Assembly (NCBI RefSeq): GCF_031846515.1
Contig: NZ_JAVRHO010000049.1
Location: forward strand, 1-5,329
DNA length: 5,329 nucleotides
Source of the DNA: Autumnicola lenta
GTDB lineage: Bacteria; Bacteroidota; Bacteroidia; Flavobacteriales; Flavobacteriaceae
Direction: 5' to 3'
Under the pieces are notes generated by a model. It was not told the origin of the DNA and searched no databases. It worked only from the letters and a program-made list of their open reading frames with translations. A program made the position numbers and the translations under genes. Shown one piece after another: positions 5,133 to 5,329 of this stretch. The first letter of the stretch is position 1, and each line of letters starts with the position of its first letter.

Positions 5133-5212
5133 CAAATGGCCATGGCGAAAATCCTTGAAATTTGCGGCAAATGGCTCGAAACCCCAGTAAAATAGTTGAA
5201 ATTTGCGGCAAA
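5133..5212. repeat. Two copies of a 17-bp repeat with internal dyad
   Basis: TTGAAATTTGCGGCAAA occurs at 5155-5171 and again, without change, at 5196-5212, offset by 41 bases. Each copy contains the dyad TTTGC-G-GCAAA; in the first copy the arms extend to ATTTGC/GCAAAT. CAAATGGC also occurs twice (5133-5140 and 5168-5175, offset 35), so the units look like degenerate tandem repeats of roughly 35-41 bases. Two overlapping palindromes, ATGGCCAT (5136-5143) and GCCATGGC (5139-5146), lie at the left end. A single-base dyad centre suits a DNA-binding site better than an RNA hairpin. Candidate roles are iterons, an operator for the next gene to the right, or recombination sites. Confidence 0.55.
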
Positions 5213-5329
5213 ACCTTGATTAAAATGGATCAGATTTTTTAAAATTTAGTATTGAAATAAGGGGATATTTCCAACCTGAGTTCGATTAATAATATGGAGT
5301 AAAAAAGGAATAAAAATAGGTAGATTATC
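5213..5329. other. AT-rich non-coding end of the window
   Basis: This stretch holds no open frame of useful length on either strand; the ATGs seen stop within a few codons (for example ATGGAGTAA). No strong terminator, TAnnTTTG promoter or tRNA-like sequence was seen. A weak inverted pair (AAAAT, then ATTTT near 5222-5240) followed by T and A runs could end transcription of the mob operon but is unconvincing. Confidence 0.4.

Noticed and set aside
1..5329. Window as one complete circular plasmid
   Set aside because: Joining the ends gives no ATG start for the first gene: an in-frame TAG at 5317-5319 would be followed by no usual start codon before 111. No terminal overlap was seen. It cannot be excluded but is not supported.

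Overview
The window looks like a piece of a mobilizable genetic element, either an integrative mobilizable element or a mobilizable plasmid, from a member of the Bacteroidota, probably a flavobacterium. The grounds are moderately AT-rich DNA, A-rich gene leaders without Shine-Dalgarno sequences, one good match to the Bacteroidota promoter box TAnnTTTG, and a gene order (excisionase-like HTH, primase-helicase-type SF3 protein, Toprim primase, MobC, relaxase) common in mobile elements of this phylum. All seven genes lie on the + strand. No rRNA, tRNA, CRISPR array, insertion sequence, integrase, classical plasmid Rep gene or cargo gene is visible.

Layout: (1) 3-572, the 3' part of a gene for a protein with two membrane segments and a soluble tail, cut by the left edge. 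(2) 573-696, a promoter region with a TAnnTTTG box and two palindromes at the expected transcription start, followed by a small HTH protein (697-987). (3) 1020-2243, an SF3/DUF5906-like helicase without a recognisable primase half. (4) 2244-2493, a gene-free stretch rich in GATGA/TCATC motifs, nested inverted repeats and an AT-rich end, which is a candidate replication origin. (5) 2494-3372, a Toprim primase with a degenerate zinc-finger region. (6) 3373-3496, a spacer with a strong hairpin, the best oriT candidate. (7) 3497-4653, mobC and the relaxase gene, overlapping as ATGA. (8) 4671-5129, a small single-pass membrane or coiled-coil protein. (9) 5130-5329, gene-free, with two copies of a 17-bp repeat that contains a dyad.

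Proposed working model, by inference: the HTH protein controls the element, perhaps its own promoter. The helicase and primase, encoded either side of the repeat-rich spacer, replicate the excised or transferred circle. MobC and the relaxase act on the hairpin upstream of mobC to start conjugative transfer through a helper's secretion system. The membrane protein downstream may help the relaxosome meet that machinery. Protein families are assigned by motif reading only; the origin, oriT and operator calls rest on sequence symmetry and context.
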